A DNA stretch of 64,000 bases from Telopea speciosissima (Eukaryota > Streptophyta > Magnoliopsida > Proteales > Proteaceae), in assembly GCF_018873765.1 (NCBI RefSeq), contig NC_057922.1, positions 9,251,563 through 9,315,562 of the forward strand, written 5' to 3'. Positions 23,424-38,400 of this stretch are shown piece after piece. The first letter of the stretch is position 1; the number at the start of each line of letters is the position of its first letter. The position numbers were made by a program, and so were the translations under genes. The notes under the pieces are model-generated. The model was not told the origin of the DNA. It saw only the letters and a program-made list of their open reading frames with translations, and did no database searches.

Positions 23424-26400
23424 CTACAAATACAGAGATGCTGCAAATACAATGTCCCTCTTAATCTTTGAGACAGCCTCTCCAAATTTTAATTCAAGCT
23501 CAGTTTCTCCAATGGATTTTGCAGCTTGTATGAGTTGCTGCAGGACTTCCTCCAACCTCCTGATGGCCCTGATCAGGCTACCCTCGAAGACCTGTGAGAT
23601 TTCCATAATCTCGTAGAACTTCGAACCTTTTGTCCAAGCATAAACAGCCTCCATAATGTCGGGCTGGAAAGAATTTACGAAATTCTCGACATCAATTTGG
23701 ACCTATGGGATAAAACAATGCTTGTTATTATAACTTCTTGACATTAGGACAGAATAAATAAATAACAACTGATCTGCAAATTATAATAACCAAGGTCAGA
23801 GAGTTCTTATAGCTAAACATGCATTCTTCAGTAGACAGTAGTTGCGAATTATGTTCATCAGATATCAAAAATACCAGATAGCTGGGAAAAGAAATGCAAA
23901 TAGGAGTCACCTAACTTGGAATGTCTCCCACGTAAACTCCAAGATCAACCCTCAATAATAAGTTACAACTTACAACTATAACTTATGCCATACTGTATTA
24001 GTAATCAAAACCAGTAGCAGGATTTCTTTTCATTTTTGCTGTGATGGTAAGAGACTCCGGCTGCCAACATTAAGACAGGTTTGAGTATGAGGGCCACTAA
24101 TGCAAAATGATGCCTAGGTTTGAACCAACTCCAGTCCATCTGTCCTAGGCCCCTATTATAATGAAACCCGAACTAGGTTACAGCCCTTTTATCCAAGTAA
24201 ATGGTTATAATTCAAAGATCAGGATCATTTGACCTCCATCCCCTGACAGAACCCATGCAATGGTGAGCAACATGATGCCTTGAGTAGCCAGTAGCACTAT
24301 ATTCAGAATACAAAATTTTAGATAAAAAAGGGCAGACACACAGGTGGTATTATGGTAATCAACTAGCTTAGAATTCTGCCCCTATATGGTTTACATGTGT
24401 GGATCGAAACCATTGTATATCCTCTCTCTAAACCATTGGGTGTTACCCCAATATACAAAATGCTAGATAAAAAGGGGCAGATACAGATTGCATTATGGTA
24501 ATGGTAATCAACTAGCTTAGAATTCTGCCCCTATATGGTGTACCTATGTGGGTCGAACCATTGTATATCCTCTCTCTAAACCATTGGGTGTTACCCCTTT
24601 AATTATCATCAGATGAGATGGTTCCAATTCTTAGATTGTGTTCATTAGACCTCCAATTTCTAGACTGGACCCAGACATCGTGACTACAAGCCCACGCAAA
24701 CATGGATCATGTCATTCTTTGTGCGCAGGAATTCAAAATGCTGTGCATTTTCAATGAAATACTCAGATTAACACAAATAAATTTTTAAAAAACAATATGA
24801 AGTAATAGCCTGATTTTAAAGAGTCTTGTTCTCAACCTAGCACATCCACAACAGCTTCCAACTCCAAGTTAACATTGAATTGTAATATCATAACCGACCA
24901 GGCCTGAAAAACTAGTCAACATGATATAGCTCTTCAAGGGAATCAGAACCTGAACGAAGTATACTCCACAGTTTCAGGTTTCCAACCTCCTCAACGGCAC
25001 TAATAAATCATAGGTAAGATTATAGTCACAAAACAGCTACTGTACTCGACCAGTTTGCACTGACATAACCACGACTCCATGGTCTGTTTTGAGTTTCAAG
25101 TCACTATATATTGGGCTGACTATTGATTAAAGAAATGTAATGAACCAAACAAGGGAAGACCATTTGGTACCTTGCACTCAAGCTGAACCTTGGCAACCCT
25201 CCTTGCGGTCTCTTGTAATTGAGTAAAAAGCAAATCAAGTTCTTCCCGGGGCTTCTGGGCATCTTTAAGCTTCTCCTGCCACACGAAACAAGAGAGAAGA
25301 GAAACCATCTCTTCCACATTTATGTCCTTTAACACCCCATTGAACATGAGTTCTGTCAGTGTGAGCTCATCTGCACTACTTATCTCGCAAGCAACTTTCC
25401 CCTTCAACTCCACAACATCATCAGTTGTAATGTATCTGCAATAATTATATTCCAAACATTTAATATGACACTTTCAATGAAGAAAGTGATTATCAAAATG
25501 GAGGAAAAAAGACCTCGAATCCTCAATAGAACAGATCTCATAAAAAGCAAATAAAGGAAAGTTGAAGCCATGCATAAATGATGGCTCTATTGAGACCAGA
25601 ATTCAAGATGTTAAAGGGATAGTTATCAAAGAAAACGAACAAGGACAAAATGAAACAATAATGATCATCAAGGTAGCTCCTACCTCCCACTTTTCATGTG
25701 GGGAGTGGTATGGCCAATCCAGGCAGACTGCTAATCTAGAAAGGGAGCTTTTGGATGGCCAACATGCACAGTGCCATCATCCATGCAATCCTTTAACCAC
25801 AGAGATTTCGATGTTTAACCACTATAATCCTTTTTCCTGAAGGTGAAGAAATACTTTATTCGGGAATAGGGCTATATGGTATCAAGCATTCAGCCAAGGT
25901 TTGGTTCACTTTTTTTTTTAGTTGGAAAAAAAATGAAATTCAAAGAGTGTGAAGTTAATATAATAGGATTATTTGGACCTCAGCTTCCATGCATCAAATT
26001 CCAAAACCATGAAAACTCCTAAGCAAAATGTCCTGAAGGTGAAGAAATACTCTATTCAGGTTTATGATTTGTCAAGGAATGCGGAGGAATGCTAGGGGCA
26101 AATGACCTTTTTTTTTCCTTTTTGGGTGGGTAAGGGAAAATAATTTTAAGAAATGAAAAAATAGAGGGCTAATTCCATAGGGAGTTAACTACTGATCGAG
26201 AATGCTGAGTACAAAGGGATGTTTTGAGAATTCACAAGGTTTCTAACATATTGGGTCTACCATTAAGTCAGAAACTTGGATAGGAACTGGGCTTCAAGAA
26301 GGGTTTAAATACTACAGAACCATTTCTAGGAACACTGAAATGTGGACACTGCTTTATTAATAAAAATTATTGCAGAGTCAATATAACCAACCCAAGAGAT

Positions 26401-29400
26401 ACTTTCCAGGCTCTGGCCAACTCCAATACCATTACTCTAGTGATTGAAAAAGGATCTCTGAATGGTTGACCATACACATAGAGAAACCACTGCCACAGTT
26501 CCACATTATCTTGTGTGGTATCTCTAGTTCTGTTTGACCAAAAGCTAACTAAAATTTTTAATTGAGAAGCTCAATTCTAGTCAGTATTTTTTTACAAGAA
26601 AGGTGTTTTTTTTACTTGTTCAGTACTGTATAATTCCATTACAGACTTTTGTTCCTATTCCTCAGAATACAAAACCATATTAATTGGCCAGAATATGAAT
26701 TCCATAAATATACATATGTGACCAGAAACCATTTTAACATTCAAATCTACTTTGGGGTATTCCTTCTTTCCAGACATATTGAAACTTATCTGAATCTCAT
26801 ATACACTTGTTAACAATAACCCAACAATTCCAACCTGTTTTAACCATCAACTGAACAGTAATAGCATGTGCTCAAAAAGTCCATCCAACCCCTACTCTAG
26901 TACTCTGGTTGTCCGACGTTCCATCATGCATTGCAATCAGAAGCACAACTAAAATGTAAAAGCAACCATTTCAGAATTCAGAGAAGAAATGGATATACAT
27001 CCGACATGTATTAAGTATCAACCTGCCTTGAAACATAATTTTCAACCAAAATACTGATAAATACATGAATTCAGAAGTACAATGACAATTAGCGACGATC
27101 AATCTATATGGATATTACATTATTTAAAAAGTTCCAGTGACATCGAAGGGGAAAATAAGCATTTTGTTGGTTGCTTAAAAAGATCATGCCTCAAACTGGA
27201 TTAAAAATTGCAAGTCAAAACCTAGAGATGCATCAATGCTATAAGCATTAAAAATTTTAGCACTATTAGTTTATTACCCAAGCCTCCGAAGAACTCGTTT
27301 GCGGGCCTTGAGTTCATCTTTAAAAGCCAAGACTCTGGACGAACGCATAGCTTTCCTTATTGACCTGATTTTGGCTGTTAATTCCTGCTTCATGTGTAAT
27401 ACTTTGAGCTTTTGCTCAATAAGTGGAGCCTTTGCAACTTCATGCTTTTCAAACAGGTGCTCTAAAGCCTCAATCCGGCGCACAGCCTTCTTGTATGAGT
27501 TACTTGGAACCTGAAAAATATCAAATATACATTGAAACATAAGAACTACGAGCAAACAAGAGATAGTAGAGGAAAAACAACGCCACAGTCGGGGTATTAG
27601 ATTTTGGGTAAGGGTCGTTTAAAGAGAGGCGGTACAAGGATACTTGTGTGCTTTAATGTGGTGCGGTTCTAGGGGATATTCTGTGGGACAACAATCAACT
27701 GAAAAAATAATAATAATAATAACGAAATATTCATTCTGCCGTCTCCCAATTGGGGAATGCTTCCCCCTTGCTTGTAAAGCTACACCTTCAGTAATTAATA
27801 CATGTTCTTCCTATACCAATTGAAAAATAACAAGAAGAATAGGAAATGCAATGCAACAGACCTTCATGTCTTCTTCAGGATCTAGGAAGGGCATTCCCTC
27901 TTTAGCAAATCTGGAAAGCACTTCCAAGATCTTCTTCAGAGTATTTTCTCGAGCTTGCAATGGCAAAAGATCCTTTGGGATGATAAGGCGGATACTACTC
28001 AAACCCTCAATCTGCTCATGTGCAAATGAAGCAACTCAGTTTCTATTTTCCATCCGAGCACAAAGCAAGGATCATACAACATAAGAAAGTGACAAGGAGC
28101 ATCCCATATATTCAATATGAATGCAACACTTGAAATTAGTTATTACAAATATACTTGTATCTTTTGTATAATACCTCACATGAAAAGGAATTTTCTAAGA
28201 TCATGATGTTATAGTTTCAAGATAGAACATTTAAGTTCCCCAGATATTCTTGATTCTAGCACTCAATTTCCCTTTTCCTTATCATCAAATGTGAAACCTC
28301 TTAAATTAGGAAGGCTACAGCATTGCTTCACTAGGAAAACTAAAGAATGATATTTAAAAGGAAAAAGGAAAGAGAAATTACCTGAGCAAGGGGTATGGAA
28401 ATGACAATTGGCTCCCCGGAATCCTTCAATGGAACAATCCTAATAGACTTTTTTGATACTCCCTCTTTATTCACCATGCATCTAGCAAGAACCTCCACTT
28501 TGTAATTTGCATCCTCAGGCTTTCTATTCACATCATCTGGAATAATAAAATATAGACAATTTAAAACACAAATTGGACCCAGTAAACCTTGTACAACCAG
28601 AAACTATTTTAGGCTCCCCACCTTCAGAAATGTCCTTTACCCGTTCAAAATTGATTATCACTCCCCAAGTAACCTGCTCCTCAGGGGAGACAGATGGAGT
28701 TTTGTCATCACTAATTGAGCAATGGATGCGCACAAGTCTTCCTGGCTGTAAAAAGGGTAAACAGTACCTCGGTGAGCACACAATATCACGTACATCCTTC
28801 TTCAAACTTTTGTACTGCTGTAAGAGATTGTAGTAATCCTTCAAACTCTCCTCTTCGTCAATGTCAATTGAATCTCTCTCCACTTCAAGGTCCTTTGCTT
28901 GTTTCTGCATATGAAACATTGGTCAGCAAACAATCTAACACAGGTAAGACTTCCAACGCCAATTTCCAAACTAAACATAAATAAACTGGCTTTGGCAAAT
29001 AAGAACTGACCTCAAGATCAGGAATGGCACGGTCAGATTGAAACTGATAGAACGAATTCCTGAGCAAATTTTCTGGATCACCATCCTCACACCGCATTTG
29101 ATTCAAAAGCATGTTGTAGCTTAGATGGAAGGCACTATAAGGGTGGAAAAAGATAAAAAGTAAAAACAACTTGGGAATTAAAAAACAAGTAATACCAAAA
29201 TAATAATTATGACTCATAGATCATATGGACATGCAATGCCTGCAAGAAAGAACTTAACTGTATTCCATTTTAATGAAATTCACTACCTAGTCCTCATTTA
29301 AAGATCACTGTTTTGAAAAACTAAAAGCATGATGCTATGTGTTCCACTGGCCAAAAAGCAAGGGAAAGACACTCAGTTCTCAATTTCAAAATGTACAGTT

Positions 29401-32400
29401 AAGTGGTGAAAAAGAATATTGATAAGTATCATTGCAGGTCCTTCATGATACCTACTGAATTTTAACCATTCACAATCTGCCACGCAGTGGTGTATTGGAT
29501 CCATGTGATACAGGATCCGGCATTTCATCACACCGGTAATATAAATGTTCCAGAAGATAGATCAATATAAATGTTCTTATTATCCAGAAAACTCATTGGT
29601 GGAGCTCCCAAAGACGCTTCCCAAGAATCATTAGGAGATGACTACAGATCTATTTCTTTGGAGCAGAGGTGAAATTAAATGTCCTATTTATTGTTTTATA
29701 GTTTTCATAATTCATCGAACAACAATATTATAGGATACTATACCATGTTTGACAATGACAATAATGGAATTTAGGACTTGTTTTAAGGAAAAGATAGTTC
29801 AACATATATGTCCCTAATTACTAGCAGACTTTACGCCTTATGGCAATCTGTAGAGCTTTTGAAGAGGTAGATTATAGATCCATCCTCTGGAGATGAGATT
29901 GAGTTATATATGTTGTTGAACTTTTTGGAAGTGATATATAAAGAGAGCATGTACAACCCTAACTGGCTAACCCTACAGTCCCCCCTTAGTGATTTTCATT
30001 GCCCTACATAACTCTCATAGGGCGATTAGAAGAAACAGGACAGTCATGGAGATCAAAGACACTTCCAATAGACTAACAAATCAATTTAAAACAGCCACAA
30101 GACAAAGAAAAATGTAAATAGTTTCAATGAATAAATGTGTGATTAATCGATCAGAAGATGCCACAAGCATCATGCAAAAAGCATTTCAACAAACTGAAAT
30201 AATTTTCAGAGGTCAACTGTAGTAGGTCCACCCAGGTTTATCACCATCATTTTCCAAGGAAACTAATGATATCAGTATGCACCCTTCAAGATGATAGGGA
30301 AGAACTGCAGTCACAAAAACCCCCCATCAATGAATGTGTGAAGGAACAACCAAAGATGCACAGATGGATGATAGACAAAACAATGGACCAATCACTTTAC
30401 CTGTTCAAACAATCAGCACTTCCTTTCAGCATCATTTTAGCTGTAGATGGCTCCAGCTTCTCATCCACCATGAGGATGCATATCCCACGCTCATCAATAC
30501 CTCGACGGCCAGCACGACCACTCATCTGTATGTACTCTCCACTGGATACCCATCTGAACTTATCCCCGTCAAATTTACGTACGTTTGTAAACACAACAGT
30601 TTTTGCTGGCATGTTCAAACCTATGCTGAATGTCTCTGTGGCAAATAAGCACTAAAAGCAAAGGTTTCAATCCTAAGCAAAACTTCAAAAGAATGTAGGT
30701 CCAGTCACATATATCTCAAAAGTTGAAAAAAAATCATATTCAATGTAGCAGTAAAAAAAAATGCAAAGCATGGACTAATTACCAAAATACAAAAACAAAA
30801 GATTGATACCAACAGTTGGGGAGAAATAAATGCCATATGACAAAAGAGTATTTTGTGAAAGAAAACTAAATCATGGTCTGGCCACATTCTATGAGAAATG
30901 CAGCAGAGGGCAATTACGGTTCTTAAAATGACCAAAGCCCATAATTAAGTAAATGATTTGGCAGATGCATTGGCCAAACCAGAGGTGGTTACACTGCGAA
31001 TATGTTATGGGCACAGAGATCCTTTGTTTGATTATGATTGTTTATTGTGTTTCCAGGGTCCAATGGCCTTTTTACCCTCAACCGTTCCAGCACTAAGGCC
31101 TTTTCTATTAGCAGTAAAGTCAGTTATTAAAAAATAAATAGAACTTGCTCTCCATTGTGACTAAAACCCCCTCATTTTTTATGTTGGAGAGGCTCCTCAC
31201 AAAACACCAAGTCTATACAAGGAAAGGCAGACCATAGCCTATTATCTGGGTATAACCGTATAACTGGTTGTTAACCATAAGATAATTCTAGTATAGGGGC
31301 ATTATAAGTAAGAAGAAAGAGTGGAAGCTTAAAATATTAAAGAACCACATAATGTGAGCATAAGTGCAAAATCAGGTGCTTCAGCCACTGAAATGTAAAC
31401 AACTCATGGTAAAATGTTTCTATCCTCATATGTGGCCTTTACGGAAAACTGTTAGCAAGTCATTTATTACAGTGCTAGACTAGTCCATGGGTTTAGAGTT
31501 TGGATGGAAGGATAAAACTCATTGTTCCTTTAAATTGCCTTTTCCTTTAAAGTGCAACACCACTTGCATAATCAAAAACACTTACTATCTACATGAGCAT
31601 TTCTACTTACTGCAATTTTATAAGAGTACAGGAACCTTGAAGTGGTATCTCTTACCAATAAAATAAAATTTACAAGAAAAAAAATCATAGAGGCACCCTC
31701 TGCCTTCTGGGAGAAAAGCTTAGTCTGTTACTGAGTGGTATGATAGATGGGTATGCGTAAAATGGTTGGTCTGTAATAGACTTCATCATTCATTTGGTAA
31801 TTAGTATGCAGCTTTTTTTATTTTTGTTTTTTCCCCCTAATAATATAGGGACTGCTATTCTGGTGTGATTGCAGGTGGATGGTGAGTCCATCGCAGTTAC
31901 ATGGGGGGTGTGGTGACGCATTTACTCTCGGTGTCTTTTGGGGGGTTTTGTGGACCTTTAGTTTTTGGTTAGGTCCTAGTTGGGTGATAGTAGTTGTTCT
32001 GTTGCACGGTTGAGGGACCTGGGGCTGTGGCTTGCTTCTTGTTGCTATTCTTTTGCTGTGCTCTTCTTGAACCTTTTGGCCTATTCTGTTTCTCTTTTGT
32101 TAACAGCTTCACTGCTCACCTCTAATAATAGACATACTACATGTTCGTGTTTTTGTGTGTGTGCATTTAGTCGCACTTATTCATTTCTCATCTTAACAAA
32201 GTGAATAATCCAACAAAACTCAGGCCACTAATACAAACTAGGAAGAATGTCATCCTATCATAGTTATCATGGCATCTAGGCAATCCTAGGTATTAGAGGG
32301 AAAAATCAAAGCAACACCAACAAGGCGTAGCATAAGCGACCAAGGCGCCCTTCCAGTAAAGGGCACCTGGACGCCTAGGTGACACCTTGCCAACTATGCA

Positions 32401-35400
32401 TTCTATTCATTAGAAGCATGTAAAATCTACAGGATTTGTTCCCAACCTTGATAAAACCTTCTTGAAAGAGTATCTCAATCACTTCCTTTAAGATGGGAAG
32501 CAAGCCAGAGTGGTGCACTCCAATTCCACGCTTCAACAGGGGTAACATATTTGAAACCTGTAGACCATCAAACAGTTAGAGATGATCATTAACGAAGCAG
32601 AACATAGACAGTACACATCAGTGTTTTCATCATGACATCCAAAATGATGGCAAAAGATCAGAGTGCGTATACACCTATTATTATGTTCAATTAATATGTA
32701 TAACTATATACAATATTCAGGCATTGGTGTCAATGTGGAGCATTATTGATTTTTCATGAAAGAAAGGAAAGAAGAGAGAGATGGGTTTTAGCTTTCCTTT
32801 TTATTCTACTAACCCACCTGATCCTATTATTGTTCAAGTCCCACGAGTTGACCATATCCATACTAATTATTGACTCCAGCAGGTAACTACCTAGGTATTC
32901 ATTTACACCTACTACAGCATAAGTCTTAGTTTTACTCAAAGATGATAAGAAATTAAAATACAACCAGCTACCAAACTTGTTAGAAGTTACCCTTTTTTAT
33001 TGGGGGAGGGGGGGCGGGGGGGGGGGGGCGGGGGAGTTGGGACTTGTTATACATTAAATTGGCTAGTAACTAAATTTTGATTGAAAGATTTCTAAAGGTT
33101 TCTTTTTCTTTTTGCTGGACTCATTTTATATTTTTAAATTGGCTTTCCCATACAAAATCATAGATTTTGGGAGATTTTTACATGTCACTAGTTTATGAAT
33201 AGAGAAAACAATTTATTGACAGCTTTTCAAAAAAAATGACACATAAAAAAGTCACATCTTAATGGCATTGAAGATGACTTATAGACGTAGAAAAAAGAAT
33301 TTATTTCCAACAATCCTTATAAACTAATAGAACAAATAGAATCCTATAAAATTTCAACCCTTAAATTTAAATCATTTCAACATAAAAAAATATTTGGGCT
33401 GCCCAGGTTCATGTCTTGAGGGTAGCCATTTTGTGCAAAAAATGCCAAAGGTTAGGACCAACTCCAAACTCAACCCTCCCAGGACCCTGCATAGGCAGGA
33501 CAGCACTAGGTAACGACTCCCTTTTTTTTCATCACGAACTATTCAATGAAGTGTAAAGATATATGACATTTTAAAAGTAACAAACATAACATACAACCTC
33601 ATAAACTTCTAAGAATCCATTTACATTTATCTCATTTCATATGTAAGAATAGACGGCATTAAAAGAGGCAAAGATGTAGATAAGTCACTTAGAGGGCTTA
33701 TTTTAGTGGAAATAAAATAAGCCTTGGGATGGGTTATGAATGCATTGGGCCTTTGATTCTATGCGTTTACTTTGTAATTGGCCAATTTAATAAGCCTATA
33801 GGAAAACGGGATTTACTTCATTAGTTTAGTTAGGGTCCTATTTTGAGTCTGTTTTCTTTATTATTTTACTTTCCTAGTCAATTTAGGATACCTCATTAGT
33901 TAAGGATTGGGTTAGGCCTTTCCTTTTTAGTCCAAGTCTATTTTTGAGTCTTCTATATAAGTTTGTAAGGGAGGCCAGCACTGTACACGAATTTGAATGA
34001 ATGGAAAAGTTGTTTATGCAATGCTAAAATCCTGAGATAGGATAGGTGAGAGGCCTAGGTTGAAATGCCCATTCCATTCCCCCATCCCCTTCTATCGATT
34101 TTATCATCAAACCCTAATTCTGCCCTAGCCGATATCAAGAAGCTTATCAAGTTTGCTGGAAATTCTTCACAAGCAGTTCACATAAATTTTATTGGGTTTT
34201 TCTTGTTGCTGCCAAGTTCAAGATCAATCACCACTGCAGGGACCAATTCCCCATCAGTGATTTTTGGAGGAAATCTTGGGTTTCAAAACCCTAAAGTGCT
34301 GATAGGTTTTCTTTTCTCTCTACCGATTGTAATCTTCGAGTGGGAGCTTCTTTTTACATCTGCAATATCATTCAACTGCAGTCCCAACAGCTTCAACAGG
34401 TTATTAATTTTTGGGATTATTTCTTTCAGTTATCTTTTGAGATCTAATCATTCTTTTCCAACCAATTTTAATATCCCATTGTTCTCTTTGGGATCCCATT
34501 GCTCTCCTTGTTCTTTGGGAGATTTTTTATTTAATCCTGCCTGGGATTAGAACTATTCTGGTTCTAGTCCTACATAAGACAAACTGAATTATAGGCCATA
34601 CACCATCAAACTATTTAGACACCATACAATATCATAAAACTCTAAAATCACTTTAGAGGGCTTCAGACCACGTCTCTTCGAATATTCTTGGTCTTCCAAT
34701 TCATAGCCACTGAATGAATACATAATATCATTAAATTTTAAAATCTTTTTTTTTTTTTTCCGGGGGGGGGGGGGGGATAATTGCTACTTGGGTCATTTTT
34801 GAGAACCTTGGAGAGGAATGGTCTATTCAACAACATAAAAGAAACAAAATTTTGGGTGGTATATGCAAGAATTAAGAAGCATCATAAGGACACTTTGAAG
34901 GCCATGCCCTTCTGTACATCTTGCAATATTTGAAAGGAAAAATAAACCATCATCTAAAGGTGAAATGAAGAGGATGGAAATGATCAAGGAAAACCGGCTC
35001 ACTTCTTTTGGTGGTCCTCAGTTTTTGACAAAGGCTTTTTTCCTTTTGGGTTGAAACTTATGACTAGGCTTAAGGAGCTAAATATAACACCTAAAATAAA
35101 TTGGAGTTTATCAGTTTATGGATATAAATTTTTGCTCTTCTTTGTACTGTCTAACTTAATAAGGATTTTGCCATCCCTCTCCATACTGATCCACCTTGTT
35201 CGCTGTGCAACTGTTATTGTTAGTATCTTAATTAAAGTTAAATTTCAGAGGGCAAGTGTTTACTTTGCAGTCATCCTGCTTAAAAACAGAAAAAAAAAAA
35301 AAAAAAAAAAGTTTACCAAATCCAACATCAATTTAGAAAAATCTGTTGGACTTTAAGTAATGACTGTATGGCAATATGACATCAATAGTTTCCAACAATG

Positions 35401-38400
35401 CTTTCATCTCCTCTTTCCACTTTGGCTGTTCTATGGGTAAGGGCCAGTTCTTGGAGGGGCATCACTATCAGCAATTTATCATTTTTCTTTTCTGGTTATT
35501 TCCTCTTAGCATATACTTTTGTTTGAAATTTTGTCCAGATTTGAAGCTTGCCTTTGCCTGCCAAGAGTTTCCGATTTGAGACTTCTGGGCAGAAAGGGGG
35601 CTGCCCTTTTCCTTTCACTGATCTTTTTCTTTTTTCTGTTACTTCTGTCTCTTTTCATTTTGCTTCTTCTATTCCTTATTTGCTTTGTTCCCTTTGGTGT
35701 ATTTCTCATGCGCCTTCAGACAAATAAAGCTTTTTCATTCCCAAAAATAGAAAAAAATAATAATAATTTCAAAGAAAACAATATGCCAATATGAATGTAC
35801 AAAAATGAGCGTCCCCCCCACCCCCCTCCCAATCCCAAGAAAAAAATAGAATGAGGAAATACTAATGTAAAAATGTGGGTTTGGGTAGTCTATCTGAATC
35901 CAATTTCATACAAAAAATTTAGGAGCTCAATAGCTTTTATTCTTTGACGTGCCCAGTGCACAAGGCTCCCGCCACTCCGGGGTCTGGGGAGGGTCATAAT
36001 GTACGCAGCCTTAACCCCACTTCACGGAGAGGCTGTTTCCCAACTCGAACCCATGACCACTAGGTCCCAATGGAGCAACTTTACCATTGTGCCAAGGTCC
36101 ACCCTCTTAGGAGTTCAATAGCATTCAAACTAAAAGATATAAAGAAGAGAAGGGAATGGCATCTTGCCTGGGGCAGCTTCTTGTCATCATCTGAAAGCAT
36201 GTCCATAGCACTCCAAAATATTCTTTCTATGTTCTCTTTTTCATCATCTCCATTCAGATCCATTTTTGCCATCTATGCACCAAACGAAAAGATCAATGAC
36301 CTCCATCATAAACTTGCATATAGTGGCGCAACTAAAATAAAATTTTTAAAAGATATCGAAAATGAAACAACAACAAATATAACAGTAGTTAAGATATCAT
36401 CATTCACACAGGTTGCAGCTCAACTCTCCTTTTTCTGCACATTATACAAAATTACCTGCATTGCTAGAAATTCACATTCCCTTTTGCTAAAGCTAAAGAG
36501 AATCACTGGATCATTCTGACGCTGAATTATCATTTTCACCAACTTGAAGATGTCACTTTCTTCACCAGCTCTACCTGTCAATAAACCCTTATGCCACTTG
36601 CCATTCTCCCTTTTCTTGTCCCCTTCAGCAGTGGAAGCAAGTGCATTAAGAGCCTTCTGAAAGCTATCCTCACGGAATTTTCCCTTTTCATCCACCACCA
36701 AGTATAGTCCATGACCTCCAGCAGGAAAAATGTAATGCTGAAGCGGCGTTGGCCGGTAATCCGTATAAACAATATGACATGGTTGTTGGTGGATCTGCAT
36801 TCTGGGTCACAGTATTAATACCACTACTTTAAGTAAACATACTAGCCGATTAAACATTGCATAAGTATAAATCTATTATTTATATGGGTACATATATTTC
36901 ATACTGACACATAGTGCTGAGGCTAAGTTAGCTGCTTATCTGATTCAGAGGCTCATGCTGATGAACTCAAGTGCATATAAATACCTCACACCTTTTGTCA
37001 TCAGTATCAAAAGAATTAAGTCATTAATTATAAGAAAGCTGGGTAACATAGGGGCCATAGGAACCTAAAAGGGCTCTACATGGCAGATGCAATCATTTAA
37101 GCAGTATTTGAATGTCCATGAAACCAGAGAAACCCCTATTGTTGAATTGTTCGAAGAGTTACCTCTATCCCTTGAACAGTTGATGGTTGAATCACCCAAA
37201 ATCAAATAGATTCCAGATACAACCATAGTATCAGATGGTCAGATTGTTCAGAACAAAAAGATTCTAAGAACATACATCGGATTGGGTGATTGAATTGTTT
37301 GGACCGCCCAATGAAGAACCACTGAACCAGAAAGATCCAAGACTTTCTGAAAACATTGTTCAAGAGTACAACAATATGGAAGGAAACCAATTTCCAACTT
37401 TAGGTGACAAGCACTACATTAAAGCTACATATGTAGTGCTTTATTCTCTATTAACTTCTTATTAAAATTATCAATAATAGTTGAAAGACATTACTCAGAT
37501 AAAAGTAAGACAGCAATAAAATCAGACAAATTGGGATCACCTTAGCCACCCAATCTGCAAACTCCTTGGCATTTGGCACAGTTGCTGAGAGGAATACAAA
37601 ATGAGAATTCCTTGGGGCCATAACAATACTCTCCTCCCATACCACTCCTCTCTCTCTGTCACGCATGTAATGCACCTCATCAAAGATAATCCAAGCCACC
37701 TCCCGCATAATCTCAGACCCTTTATATTGCATACTCCGCCAAATTTCCGTGGTCATGACCTAAAATTGATAGATAATTGCAAATTCAGCCAAACCCATAA
37801 GTTGTAACATAAGAAGTTCCACTCATCATGATATATATGCACCCATTGTACTAACCAAACAAGAAGCATTGGGCTCAATGGTTACATCCCCAGTCATCAA
37901 ACCAACATCCGCGAACTCTTCTTTGAATTCCCTATATTTTTGGTTGCTGAGTGCCTTGATTGGCGAGGTGTAGATAACCCGTTGCTTGTCTCGTAAAGAC
38001 ATAGCAATGGCATATAATGCAACAACAGTTTTTCCTGCTGATGTATGTGCAGACACCTAACAATCAAAAAATGAGAACTTCAAGTCTATCTAAAGTTATA
38101 AGCATAGAATACAGTCAGCATACCTGAATATAATTTGTTTTTCCCTTGTAAGAACAAGTAACATTAATCAAGAGGATGCTCTAAATAATGCACAGCTTTT
38201 AGAGTTAGAAACACACAACAATAACAAGCCCGGATGGTAATATGCCAAACCATGTAAGCATGTACATGGCATCGCAAAAGAAACTAGCTATCCCATATGC
38301 TATAAAAATGAAAAGGCAGTAGAATCTCATATAAAACGATGTGATCATTGAAACATGAAAAGGAAGCCAAAAATAATTACTTGGAAGATATAAACGAAGT

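Noticed and set aside
34065-34550. 161-codon plus-strand frame
   Set aside because: Lies inside the LTR-like segment of MTR4 intron 5; hydrophobic low-quality sequence with no motif.
36070-36519. 149-codon plus-strand frame
   Set aside because: Antisense of MTR4 exon 5 and part of exon 4.
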